From: an uncultured Erysipelotrichaceae bacterium
GTDB taxonomy: Bacteria > Bacillota_I > Bacilli_A > RFN20 > CAG-826
Direction: 5' to 3'
DNA: 47,969 bases
Assembly (NCBI GenBank): GCA_902803375.1
Contig: CADCPN010000023.1
Span: 1 to 47,969 of the forward strand
Shown: positions 16,152 to 24,474 of the stretch, in pieces
How the letters are laid out: each line of letters begins with the position of its first letter
How positions within the stretch are numbered: position 1 is the stretch's first letter
Program-made: the position numbers and the translations under genes
The notes under the pieces: model-generated
What the model saw: only the letters and a program-made list of their open reading frames with translations
Database searches by the model: none
Told to the model about the DNA's origin: nothing

Positions 16152-17741
16152 ATGGCCGCCAAAAACTACTCCCGCATCGACCACCTTGTGAATTCAGGCT
16201 GGTATATCGCCCTGCAGCGATTTGGATACCTGCTTTTGCTCAATATCCTCTTTTGCTTAGTCGCGGTTTTATCTTGCTTAATTTTGTTCTTCCCTGGCTT
16301 AACTAGCCTAGAGACGATCGCCCACAAGATGATTAACGACGAGGAGGTCTCTCCCATCAAAGACTTCTTCTTGGAGATCAAGAAGCAGTGGTCTTATATG
16401 TGGAGGCTTGAGCTGCTTGGGATGGGCGTGATCGCCTTCTTTGGATTAGCGATATATGGCTATGCCTTATATCTCTACCACTATGGGGGCGACTGGATCG
16501 TCTATGTTTCCGGCTCCTTCTTGGCGGCATTAGCCCTTATCGTCTTGTCGTTATTCTTCGTCTTGCAGCTGTATAACACTTATTTCTACACGGATACCTT
16601 CGGGATGATGATCCGCAAAAGCGGGCTTATCGCCAGAAGGAAGATCTTCTTTACGCTAGGAAATGTTGCGATATTCGCATCCTTCTTCGTCGTGAACTAT
16701 TTCCTGCCATACGTCATTCCGTTTTTCTCCTTCGCCTTCTGCGCATATGCGATAGAAGCACTCAATCACAAGCTCTTCTCTAATCTCGCTAGGGAAGAGG
16801 AGGAGAACCTCATCAAAGAAGGGAACACATTCCTACCAGCAATCAAGGAGGGCAAAACAATGAAAAACGTTCTGGTCGTCGGTTCTGCGAATATGGACTA
16901 TACGGTCTACCTAAATAAGGCCCCAAAAGCCGGGGAAACAGTCTCTGGAATCACTAGAAAAACAGCGCCAGGAGGCAAAGGCGCCAACCAGGCGATTGCC
17001 TGTTTAAGGGCAGGCGCCCCCACTAGTTTCCTTGCTTCCTTGGGGGGAGACGCAGACGGCAAAGCCCTTGAGGGCCTATTTTCTAGTCTTGGGCTACATA
17101 CAATCATCAAGAGGTCAAAGAAAGAGACCGGCAACGCGACTATCATTGTGGAAAGCAGCGGCGAAAACCGCATCATCGTCATCCCGGGAGCAAATGGCGA
17201 TCTCGTCGCGAAAGATATAAAAGAAGAAGCGCTAGAAGGCGTAAACATCCTCGTGCTGCAAAATGAGATTCCGCAGGAGACCAACGATTTCATTCTCAAG
17301 AAATATGGCTCCACAAGAGAGGTCGTCTATAACCCCGCCCCCGCTAGAGCAATCAGTGATGAAAGCCTTAAGGCTATTTCCTATTTCATCGTGAATGAGA
17401 CCGAGCTCTCCTACTACGGACATGGCGATACAGTGGAAGAAAAGGCAAAGAGCCTATTGGAGAAAGGCGTTAAGAACGTCTTGGTCACCTTAGGCATCAA
17501 AGGCTCAAGACTTTATAGCCAAGAAGGCTTAGTAGAAATGGATTGCTGCCACGTCAAAGCCGTTGATACGGTTGGGGCTGGAGACACCTATCTTGGCTAT
17601 TTCGTCTTCGGTTTGGCTTCCAATATGGATAAGAAAGAAGCGATGGCTTTGGCTAGCAAGGCTAGCGCAATTGCCGTCACAAGGCTTGGCGCCATCCCAG
17701 CGATTCCAACGAAAGAAGAAGTGGAAAACTTCAAGTTCTGA
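16152..17741 (+). CDS. YesL-like (DUF624) membrane protein fused in frame to ribokinase
   Basis: 529 residues in one open frame. Residues 1-236 are a YesL/DUF624 membrane protein with about five helices, a family found beside Lpl/Yes-type sugar importers. Residues 237-529 are a complete PfkB-family ribokinase starting with its own Met: SANMDYTVYL, GGKGANQA near 275, and the catalytic DTVGAGDT near 475. An excellent internal site AAGGAGG (16845-16851) lies eight bases before ATG 16860, so the kinase is probably also, or mainly, made as a separate 293-residue protein. The kinase would turn ribose from the nucleoside hydrolase into ribose 5-phosphate. Last gene of the operon, followed by a terminator. 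A lost stop codon or assembly error could also explain the fusion. Confidence 0.85.
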   Translation: MAAKNYSRIDHLVNSGWYIALQRFGYLLLLNILFCLVAVLSCLILFFPGLTSLETIAHKMINDEEVSPIKDFFLEIKKQWSYMWRLELLGMGVIAFFGLAIYGYALYLYHYGGDWIVYVSGSFLAALALIVLSLFFVLQLYNTYFYTDTFGMMIRKSGLIARRKIFFTLGNVAIFASFFVVNYFLPYVIPFFSFAFCAYAIEALNHKLFSNLAREEEENLIKEGNTFLPAIKEGKTMKNVLVVGSANMDYTVYLNKAPKAGETVSGITRKTAPGGKGANQAIACLRAGAPTSFLASLGGDADGKALEGLFSSLGLHTIIKRSKKETGNATIIVESSGENRIIVIPGANGDLVAKDIKEEALEGVNILVLQNEIPQETNDFILKKYGSTREVVYNPAPARAISDESLKAISYFIVNETELSYYGHGDTVEEKAKSLLEKGVKNVLVTLGIKGSRLYSQEGLVEMDCCHVKAVDTVGAGDTYLGYFVFGLASNMDKKEAMALASKASAIAVTRLGAIPAIPTKEEVENFKF

Positions 17742-17786
17742 TCTAACGAGTATTTGTTCCTTTTTCGATAACCCTCTTAACCCGTT

Positions 17787-17818
17787 AGCCCGGCTCACCC
17801 CCCTCTGAGCCGGGCTTT
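17787..17818 (+). terminator. intrinsic terminator of the carbohydrate operon
   Basis: A perfect 11 bp stem, AGCCCGGCTCA (17787-17797) with TGAGCCGGGCT (17806-17816), an eight-base loop and a short T run. It lies 46 bases after the ribokinase stop. Confidence 0.85.
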
Positions 17819-17819
17819 C

Positions 17820-18132
17820 GGCTATCGTGGAAAAAACTGAAATTCAAATGCATGGGGTAATCATTTCCCTATGAGCGCCCAGTATTCCTAACCGCTCTTC
17901 TAGTGAGTATCCTCATCGTCGTTATCCCCTCTATCGTCTCGATAGTTGATTTCGTTCACAAGAATTAGGCGAATGCTGAAGCGAATAAAATCCCGAAGAG
18001 GGCCTCCCCTCCAGGAAGGAATCTACTTAGGCGATAAGCTTATTGATACCCGAAATAAGAAGGAATACGAGTTCCATCTCCTCTAGGCTTGGCTCTAGGC
18101 AAACCAAACTTAGGAGAAGGACCTTTTTCCTT
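17820..18132. other. intergenic stretch with a possible decayed small membrane ORF
   Basis: No start-bearing gene was found. A plus-strand frame ending in TAG near 17968 reads LLVSILIVVIPSIVSIVDF, a membrane-helix-like stretch, but it has no ATG, GTG or TTG in a suitable place. It may be the relic of a short membrane protein. Confidence 0.3.
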
Positions 18133-18375
18133 CTAGGGGTAGATGTATAAGAGGGCGAGGCATTCCGAGTCGTCTTTTAGTTTATCCCCTTTATGGTAGA
18201 TGTAGATCTTCCCTTCATCATCTTCCTCGATGATATAAGGGATGCGTGTCTTGATTAGAAAAAGCCCACTTTTGGTTTGGATGGTTCCTAGAGAGTTATC
18301 CTCAGTATCGGTAAGCAAGCCCTTGCCCACAAGGCTTTTGATTTTGAAGTGCTTGGCCTCATTGATGGGAGTCAT
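18133..18375 (-). CDS. small uncharacterised protein (80 aa)
   Basis: I do not recognise this protein. The sequence alternates charged and hydrophobic residues in a way that suggests a small beta-rich domain (SGLFLIKTRIPYIIEEDD, GKIYIYHKGDKL), and it looks more protein-like than the opposite frames. The ATG is preceded only by a weak AAAGAG. It is oriented away from the large operon and followed on the same strand by nothing recognisable. It may be co-transcribed with the small membrane protein gene at 18461-18739. Confidence 0.5.
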   Translation of the reverse strand: MTPINEAKHFKIKSLVGKGLLTDTEDNSLGTIQTKSGLFLIKTRIPYIIEEDDEGKIYIYHKGDKLKDDSECLALLYIYP

Positions 18376-18460
18376 GAGTAACTCTTTTCGGCTGCGATTC
18401 TGCTTTATGACGATGCTTAAAGGAATGCTTTCGCATCATTAACGCGTAAATGGCTGCCGA

Positions 18461-18739
18461 CTATTTATCCTTGTTGCTGAAATCGAACGTAGTCTTCCAC
18501 CACTGCGGATATTTCCGGTAATCATAGATGCAAAAGTAGACGATCAAGCCGATATAGGCAGCCAACAATATTCCTAAAGTCACCCACATCGCGACCATGT
18601 TGTTGGATAGGCCTATCGGCATGACGATAGAGACGCCTAGAAGGGCGAGGATGATAGAGACTACGAGAATGCGGTAGCTGAGGGTCCCTCTTTTGAAAAG
18701 GCGCCCTTTTTTCTTAAAGGAAGAAGTGGTCTGTTCCAT
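18461..18739 (-). CDS. small two-helix membrane protein (92 aa)
   Basis: Starting at ATG 18739 the protein has a basic N-terminus (SSFKKKGRLFKRG), two hydrophobic helices (ILVVSIILALLGVSIVMPIGL and MWVTLGILLAAYIGLIVYFCIY) and a hydrophilic tail ending in SNKDK. The frame is open upstream to a TTG at 18796, but the extra residues do not look conserved and no ribosome binding site supports either start. No family recognised. It lies back-to-back with the nine-gene operon at 18928. Confidence 0.55.
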   Translation of the reverse strand: MEQTTSSFKKKGRLFKRGTLSYRILVVSIILALLGVSIVMPIGLSNNMVAMWVTLGILLAAYIGLIVYFCIYDYRKYPQWWKTTFDFSNKDK

Positions 18740-18871
18740 AACTAGAGATAACTTTAAGGCTAATTCGCCTACTGATAAAGGCCGTAAAGTCTGCAAACTC
18801 TACTTTCCGTTCCTAGACTTTAGCCTAAGCAAATGACGCTTCTGCTTTGCAATTTTCATTTTTCCTAGCCG

Positions 18872-18893
18872 TAGAACTATTTAGTTCTATAAT
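18872..18893 (+). promoter_or_regulatory. promoter overlapped by a perfect inverted repeat
   Basis: A consensus -10, TATAAT, lies at 18888-18893, 34 bases before the CvpA-like gene. No good -35 is present. A perfect 8+2+8 inverted repeat (TAGAACTATTTAGTTCTA, 18872-18889) fills the spacer and enters the -10, exactly where a bound dimeric regulator would control the downstream operon. No candidate regulator gene is adjacent. Confidence 0.65.
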
Positions 18894-18927
18894 GACCTAG
18901 AAAAGATTCTTCAAAGGGGGAGTATCT

Positions 18928-19644
18928 ATGAGTTGGGACTTAATCGGATTGATCTTTACCATCATCCTCGTTCTCTTCACCGTCGTGGGCGTCATCAAAG
19001 GCTTTTTCTGGTGCTTAGGCAAATTCATCAAGCTATTTGCCTCGATCATCATCTCGACTTTCCTTTGCCATCCTATCGCCACCAGGCTTAATGCCACAGG
19101 GCTAGGCGCTACCCTCAAAGGCGGCATCGCGGATAATCTTGTTTCCAAAAGCGATGTCTTCACTCTTTCCTGCACTGCCGATAACGTCGATACGGCCCAG
19201 GCAAAGCTAAATATTCCTAATTTCTTGCGCGAGGCGATGAACAAGTACATCCTTGGCGGCAACTACGAAGGCTATGATAACGTCGCGCAGTATTTCGCCA
19301 ACGCCTTCTCTCTCATCATCCTCACCGCCATCACTTTCATCGTCTTGGTAGTCATCATCATGCTTATCGGGCTATTGCTAAGAAGGCTTGATAAGGTATT
19401 CGCCAACGTTACCGCCCTTAATGTCACTAACCGCATCCTTGGCGGCGTCGTTAACTTCGCCTTAGGCCTATGCATCGTCTGGGGAATCTGCGTCGTGCTC
19501 TCTGCCATCATCTCTATGGGCAACGGCGCTTCCTCTTGGCTAGAGACGACGATGCGGCTTAATAGCGAGCAGATAAGCTTCAGCAAGCTCTTCTATAACT
19601 ACAATCCGATCTCAAGCATCGTCTTCTCCATCTTCGGCATCTAA
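18928..19644 (+). CDS. CvpA-like membrane protein
   Basis: 238 residues with a CvpA-family pattern: an N-terminal helix (LIGLIFTIILVLFTVVGVIKGFFWCLGKFIKLFASIIISTF), a loop of about 70 residues holding few helices, then two long hydrophobic helices (LIILTAITFIVLVVIIMLIGLLLRRL, GGVVNFALGLCIVWGICVVLSAI). CvpA proteins are membrane proteins first linked to colicin V export; their molecular role is still unclear. GGGGGAG lies ahead of the ATG. It is the first gene of a nine-gene operon and, with the surface protein at 26185, one of its two membrane components. Confidence 0.75.
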   Translation: MSWDLIGLIFTIILVLFTVVGVIKGFFWCLGKFIKLFASIIISTFLCHPIATRLNATGLGATLKGGIADNLVSKSDVFTLSCTADNVDTAQAKLNIPNFLREAMNKYILGGNYEGYDNVAQYFANAFSLIILTAITFIVLVVIIMLIGLLLRRLDKVFANVTALNVTNRILGGVVNFALGLCIVWGICVVLSAIISMGNGASSWLETTMRLNSEQISFSKLFYNYNPISSIVFSIFGI

Positions 19645-19656
19645 AAGGGAAAAGAA

Positions 19657-21606
19657 ATGCCGAGTAAGGTCTCACTCTGTTTCGACTTTGGCGCCGATAC
19701 GCTGAAGATCGCCGTGGCATATGGATTGCCCGGGCAATACCATAGACTCGAGAAGGTCGCCACTCCATCGACCTCCTCTGGTTTTCCTTCTATCGCCCTT
19801 TATGACAAAGATAAAAAGACCTGGCTATTCTCCGATATCGCCTATTCCTCTTCCGATTACTCCTATATCGTTAAGATCAAGCAATTGCTTTCCCTTGTCC
19901 TAAAAGGAAAAGGCAGCAAGAACTACGACTATTACGCGAATAAGAACATCTTCCCTTATTATTGTTTCCTAGAACCGCAAGGCGCGGTCATTGAAGACTA
20001 TGATGCCCTGCTAGAAAAGAAGAACTCCAGCTTCATCGTCCCCAATATCACCCCAAGGCAAGTCTGCGGAAGATTCTTCGCCTATATCAACACGGTCGTG
20101 TTCTCATGCCTCAAGAAGAAGTCGATCTACCTCGAAAACGTGGATTATTCTTTTTGCTTCGCCACGGGCACCAACTCTTTTTTGAAGGAAGAGATCATCG
20201 CGCTAGCCAAAGAGAACTTCACCTTCGGGGAATATTCAGGCAAAGAGATCTCCGCGGAGAAGGCCATCGCCAAATACATGGCCGAATCTGGGGATGTGGA
20301 GGATAACGAATCCTTCCTCCTTTTCCAGATGGGACATGATTCCGTCTCCGTCACCAAAGTCAAATCCTTAAGCGAGGGCATCGCCGTAGACGGCGTCGAA
20401 GGGCATGAAGCCCCGCTTCATGTAGGCGGAGGCAACATCGATAGGATTCTCTATGAGCATCTTTCTTCTAGCGTGGCCAAGCATGAGACCATCGGGATGG
20501 ACGATAAAAATGCCGCCGCCTCCCATGAGGCAATGACTAGCGGGAAGCAATTCGCCTTCTTAAAAGACATCAAGCTCTGCAAAGCCATCCTCTCTGACCC
20601 GGATTTCCATGATTCCTATGTCCCCATCTCGATGGATAATAGCCTCGTGATGTCGACTTCCGTCAGCAAATCCGAGTTCGCCGAATGGCTCGGATATAAA
20701 GACATCAATAACATCAAAGCTCCAAGCTTTGCTAACCTACTCATCCGCAACTACATCGGCAAGGAGCTTGCTAAGCCTCTTAATGACAATGTCTCCTATA
20801 TCCTTCTTCTAGGCGGCAGCAGCTGCACTTTGGATTTCCCTTTGGCCGTCTCTAGATACCTAGAGAAGGAATTTCCCAATGTGAAGCTAAAAACCCGCAT
20901 TGGAGAACTCTATAAAGAGCTAGGGGATGAATGGCCTTTATATGCGGTTGCCGGCACTGGCGCCTTATTCGCCTTCAATTCCTGGAAGGTCGATACGGTC
21001 TTCTCGCTTTCTTATGGCACCTGGGTCACGCCGAGAGAGAGGGGGGATGCAAGAGGTGGCTCTGATATCTATTACCAGGAGCTATTCCCGATGAACTCCC
21101 CTGTGGAGAATGGCAGCTACATCGAAGAACGCGGCTGCTATCTCCATATGTCTCGCCCCTTCACCCTTCAGATACGCAGGGCGGTCTATGAGATGGTGCT
21201 TAGCTCCTCTTTTGATATGGACTACTTCAAAAGGTATGACGGCTGCCACAAAGATAACCACGATAGGCCGCGCATCCTCTCCAATATCGATACTAGCAAA
21301 GAGTTCCACCTAGACCATTACGCAGGCAAGATGGGCTTTAAAGAAGTGGTCGGCAGCTATGCCGCCATCTTCGATATCCAAGACACGAAGCATCACCTGG
21401 AATTCTCCAGGATGTATGACATCGGCTTCCGTTATTACCTCTTCATCTCCCCCGATGGCAGGGTGGAGATCGAATATCACCTGAATGACGTCAAAGCCCA
21501 TGGGGGCACTTCCTCACTCTCTTATGTGGAGACGAGCGATGGCAGGCGCATCCCTGTGGAAAGGCTTCGCATCGTCGCGAATGTCTCCTATAACGCGAGG
21601 GCATAA
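19657..21606 (+). CDS. Hsp70-fold ATPase-like protein with altered phosphate-2 loop
   Basis: 649 residues. The N-terminal 420 show the actin/Hsp70 plan: phosphate-1 strand CFDFGADTLKIAV (8-20), a phosphate-2 region LLFQMGHDSVSV (about 220-231), HVGGGNIDRILYEHL (about 252-266) and the adenosine motif LLLGGSSCTLDFPLAVSRYLE (about 382-402). In DnaK the phosphate-2 loop reads LVFDLGGGTFDVS; here Asp and the Gly triplet are replaced, so nucleotide turnover may be weak or lost. The last 230 residues are not a DnaK substrate-binding domain that I recognise. It could act as a nucleotide-gated scaffold or chaperone for the operon partners (inference). Twelve bases after the CvpA-like gene; weak ribosome binding site. 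Confidence 0.7.
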   Translation: MPSKVSLCFDFGADTLKIAVAYGLPGQYHRLEKVATPSTSSGFPSIALYDKDKKTWLFSDIAYSSSDYSYIVKIKQLLSLVLKGKGSKNYDYYANKNIFPYYCFLEPQGAVIEDYDALLEKKNSSFIVPNITPRQVCGRFFAYINTVVFSCLKKKSIYLENVDYSFCFATGTNSFLKEEIIALAKENFTFGEYSGKEISAEKAIAKYMAESGDVEDNESFLLFQMGHDSVSVTKVKSLSEGIAVDGVEGHEAPLHVGGGNIDRILYEHLSSSVAKHETIGMDDKNAAASHEAMTSGKQFAFLKDIKLCKAILSDPDFHDSYVPISMDNSLVMSTSVSKSEFAEWLGYKDINNIKAPSFANLLIRNYIGKELAKPLNDNVSYILLLGGSSCTLDFPLAVSRYLEKEFPNVKLKTRIGELYKELGDEWPLYAVAGTGALFAFNSWKVDTVFSLSYGTWVTPRERGDARGGSDIYYQELFPMNSPVENGSYIEERGCYLHMSRPFTLQIRRAVYEMVLSSSFDMDYFKRYDGCHKDNHDRPRILSNIDTSKEFHLDHYAGKMGFKEVVGSYAAIFDIQDTKHHLEFSRMYDIGFRYYLFISPDGRVEIEYHLNDVKAHGGTSSLSYVETSDGRRIPVERLRIVANVSYNARA

Positions 21607-21611
21607 AGACA

Positions 21612-24461
21612 ATGGCAAAAGACTCCAAAGTGAAAATCGTCGTCGATTCCTCGGCGACCGACATCGAAAACCAGAAAGCCAACCTTTCTTTTGAAAGGCG
21701 CAATTTTACCCGCACCATCGCAAGGAGTAACCACGCCGCCAACGTCCTTGATGTCCATGACTCCTTCGATGAGCTGAAGATCGATCCTTCTTTCCTCGCC
21801 CAGTCTTCTTCCACCGGCATCTATGGTATCCCCTATGACTCCGAGGTCCATCGCTTTGGCCAAGACGTCATCCTCTCCCACCAGAAAGTGGCGGCGCAGC
21901 GTTTCTTGCGCGAGCTCCGTGGCTTCGGACTTTTGGCTGATGTGGTTGGTTCAGGCAAGACATTTGAGGCGGGCCTAGTCATCTCTGAACTTTCCTTCCG
22001 CAATATGTGCCGCAGCTTATTGCTTGTTGTCCCTGACCAGGTCTTCGATACCTGGGTGGTCACGATGGAGCGCCGCTTCGGCATGGGCGATGGCGTATTG
22101 CTTCGCGCCGATGAGAATTTCCTTCTTCCTGACGTCTATAAGCAATACCTCGTCAAAGATGGCGAATTCCGTTATCTTTCCCGCCCCGTCATCGTCAAGA
22201 TGGATGACTTCGTCAAATGGGATAAGGCTATCTCAAGCCTGCTATTCGATGTCATCGTCGTCGATGAGGCCCATAACCTTTGCCTGAAGGATTCCGGGAG
22301 CGTCAACGGCCTGAAGCTTCTTTCCAGCTTCATGCAGGTGAAGAACAAGGCGGGCTATCCCTATTGCCTCCTCCTTTCCGCGACCCCCCATAACGGCAAC
22401 CTCGAGGACATGTACCCGTTATGGTATTTCATCCGCTATAAAGGCGGCGTGCCGAGCGACTTCTCTAGCGATGAATCCTTTGCCAGCCAGGAATACGTCA
22501 AAGAGAAGGCCTACTACATCGATAAGGTCTGCTATGGGGCCAAAACGGTATCCGAATTCATCGCCGCGGTGCGCCTAGTCAAAATTAAGTCTGAATATCA
22601 TGAGGCCCTTCTCTCCTATTGCCCTGACTTCGAGCAGAAGTCAATGGCGGCAAAGCTATCCAAGGCCGCGGACTTCGAGAGTAAGATGCTTAACGAGCAG
22701 CAGCGGCAATCTTTGCGCAAAGAGATTGCCGCCGCCTACCATAACGAGGTACTCCGCCCCATCATGATCCGTCAGGAGAACCATCTCCATAAGAGCAAGA
22801 AGATCGCCAATATCCTTTTCTATCCGACCTTGGAATTGCCTAGTGTCCTAGAGCTTAGCTTCCGGGGGGAGCATCTCACGGTTAACCTCACTGACTTTGG
22901 GCTAAAGAAGAAGTGCATCCATTGCGATGATGGCATTGTCGACTTCGCTACCTTCGCCTCCAATCGGGAAAAAGACACCCACCTCATCACCGATTTGCTT
23001 TTTGAGATCATTTCTAAGTTGGAGAAGGAATATGGCTCCGCCAATGCGTTCTTGGTCGCTGATCCTATCCGTTACTACAAAGAGCAGCTCTATACCTGCG
23101 CCTTCTCCGCTAATAGGTTCGGCAATGACATCACCAATGATCTCCGCCTCACCAACAAGAGGCCTATCTTCGACCTGAAGCTAGAGGAGACCAAGGCCAT
23201 TCTTAAGCAGAATAAGGGAGAGCGCATCCTTATCTTCTTCGACTATGACCTTGCGCCAAGGCAGTCATTGAAGAATAAGCTTCTCGAAGCCTTGCAAGAA
23301 GACGAAGAGCTTTCCTCTAGGCTTCTTATCGGCTCCGACAAAAACAAGACGCAGACCATCAACGCCTTTGCGGAAAAACCTGATGCTGTGTTGCTAGTCC
23401 TTGACCCTAAGTTCACCGAAGGGGCTAACCTTCAAGATTCCGCGATCATCATCAACTTCGAGATCCCCTGCGATCCCCTTTCGATGGATCAACGCATCGG
23501 ACGCATCTTCCGCCTCGGGCAAAAAGAGGACGTGAGGATCTATTCCCTCGCCGACATGACTAGCCTTGAAGGCTATGTTTTGCTCTACTTCACCGCGATC
23601 GGCATCATGGATTCCAACTCTGGCGATGCCACGATCATCGCCGGCAACAACTCCGACAAGATGCTCGTCGCGAAGTGCCCTAGTTGCGGCAGGGTCAACA
23701 TGGTCCCGAAAGACCTATATGACGAAGATAGCGAAGACGTCTATTGCTCTGCCACCCCTTCCTGCAGAAGAAATGGCGGCAAAGGCACCAAGATGGTGGA
23801 GATCTCCGTCTATAACTTCGAATGCGAGAGTTGCGGCAGAGTCCTTCAGCGCGACTTCAATGATGATTCTGGCGCTTATCGATGCCTTGCCATCAATAAT
23901 GACGGCAAGAAGGGCAAGATGTGCAATTCCGGCAAAGACGGGGACCGCGTTTTGTTCTGCAATTCTAGCTGCGCCCTAAGCCATTGTGACATCCTTGAAG
24001 AGCTGCATTGCCCACTAGCTTTCTCCTATAAAGAATATGGCATTGATTCCGACATCCAGCTTTTCGATATCTGCCGCCGCTGCAAGAACCGGAGCGAATG
24101 CCTAACTAGGGCAAGAAGGGATGGCAGCCCCTGCGCTTTCTATCACGAAGGCTTCTCTTCCGAGCCAGTTTTAGACTATAAGATCCACCAGGTGCAGAAG
24201 TGCTCCCATTGCCCCCACGCCACCTGCTCTCCTAGGCCCCACATCATCAACTTCGACGACAAATGGGAGGCGACTTGCCCCAATTGCCATGGCAAGCTAA
24301 AGAAGGTCGCCTCCGGCACCTTCAAGACCTACATCAAGAATTCCTGGAGGTTCTCCACCCATAATGCCGAGGGCGATTATTTCGTCAAAGATCTGCTGGA
24401 AGAGACCAGAAGAGCCAGCGTCATCAAAGAGATCTTGTCTCTAGATGAGGAAAAGAAATAG
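21612..24461 (+). CDS. SNF2/RapA-type helicase with C-terminal zinc clusters
   Basis: 949 residues. The SF2 core is complete: motif I DVVGSGKT (about 110-117), motif II DEAH (about 217-220), motif III LLLSATPHNG, and in the second lobe motif VI DQRIGRIFRLGQ (about 625-636), as in SNF2/RapA-type DNA translocases. From about 688 onward there are repeated Cys pairs (CPSCG, CESCG, CRRC, CSHC, CPNC) forming several likely zinc ribbons, unusual for this family. SNF2 proteins translocate on duplex DNA and remodel or strip bound proteins. The start lies five bases after the preceding stop, implying coupled translation. The function in this operon is unknown. Confidence 0.85.
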   Translation: MAKDSKVKIVVDSSATDIENQKANLSFERRNFTRTIARSNHAANVLDVHDSFDELKIDPSFLAQSSSTGIYGIPYDSEVHRFGQDVILSHQKVAAQRFLRELRGFGLLADVVGSGKTFEAGLVISELSFRNMCRSLLLVVPDQVFDTWVVTMERRFGMGDGVLLRADENFLLPDVYKQYLVKDGEFRYLSRPVIVKMDDFVKWDKAISSLLFDVIVVDEAHNLCLKDSGSVNGLKLLSSFMQVKNKAGYPYCLLLSATPHNGNLEDMYPLWYFIRYKGGVPSDFSSDESFASQEYVKEKAYYIDKVCYGAKTVSEFIAAVRLVKIKSEYHEALLSYCPDFEQKSMAAKLSKAADFESKMLNEQQRQSLRKEIAAAYHNEVLRPIMIRQENHLHKSKKIANILFYPTLELPSVLELSFRGEHLTVNLTDFGLKKKCIHCDDGIVDFATFASNREKDTHLITDLLFEIISKLEKEYGSANAFLVADPIRYYKEQLYTCAFSANRFGNDITNDLRLTNKRPIFDLKLEETKAILKQNKGERILIFFDYDLAPRQSLKNKLLEALQEDEELSSRLLIGSDKNKTQTINAFAEKPDAVLLVLDPKFTEGANLQDSAIIINFEIPCDPLSMDQRIGRIFRLGQKEDVRIYSLADMTSLEGYVLLYFTAIGIMDSNSGDATIIAGNNSDKMLVAKCPSCGRVNMVPKDLYDEDSEDVYCSATPSCRRNGGKGTKMVEISVYNFECESCGRVLQRDFNDDSGAYRCLAINNDGKKGKMCNSGKDGDRVLFCNSSCALSHCDILEELHCPLAFSYKEYGIDSDIQLFDICRRCKNRSECLTRARRDGSPCAFYHEGFSSEPVLDYKIHQVQKCSHCPHATCSPRPHIINFDDKWEATCPNCHGKLKKVASGTFKTYIKNSWRFSTHNAEGDYFVKDLLEETRRASVIKEILSLDEEKK

Positions 24462-24474
24462 GGGGAGCATAGAT

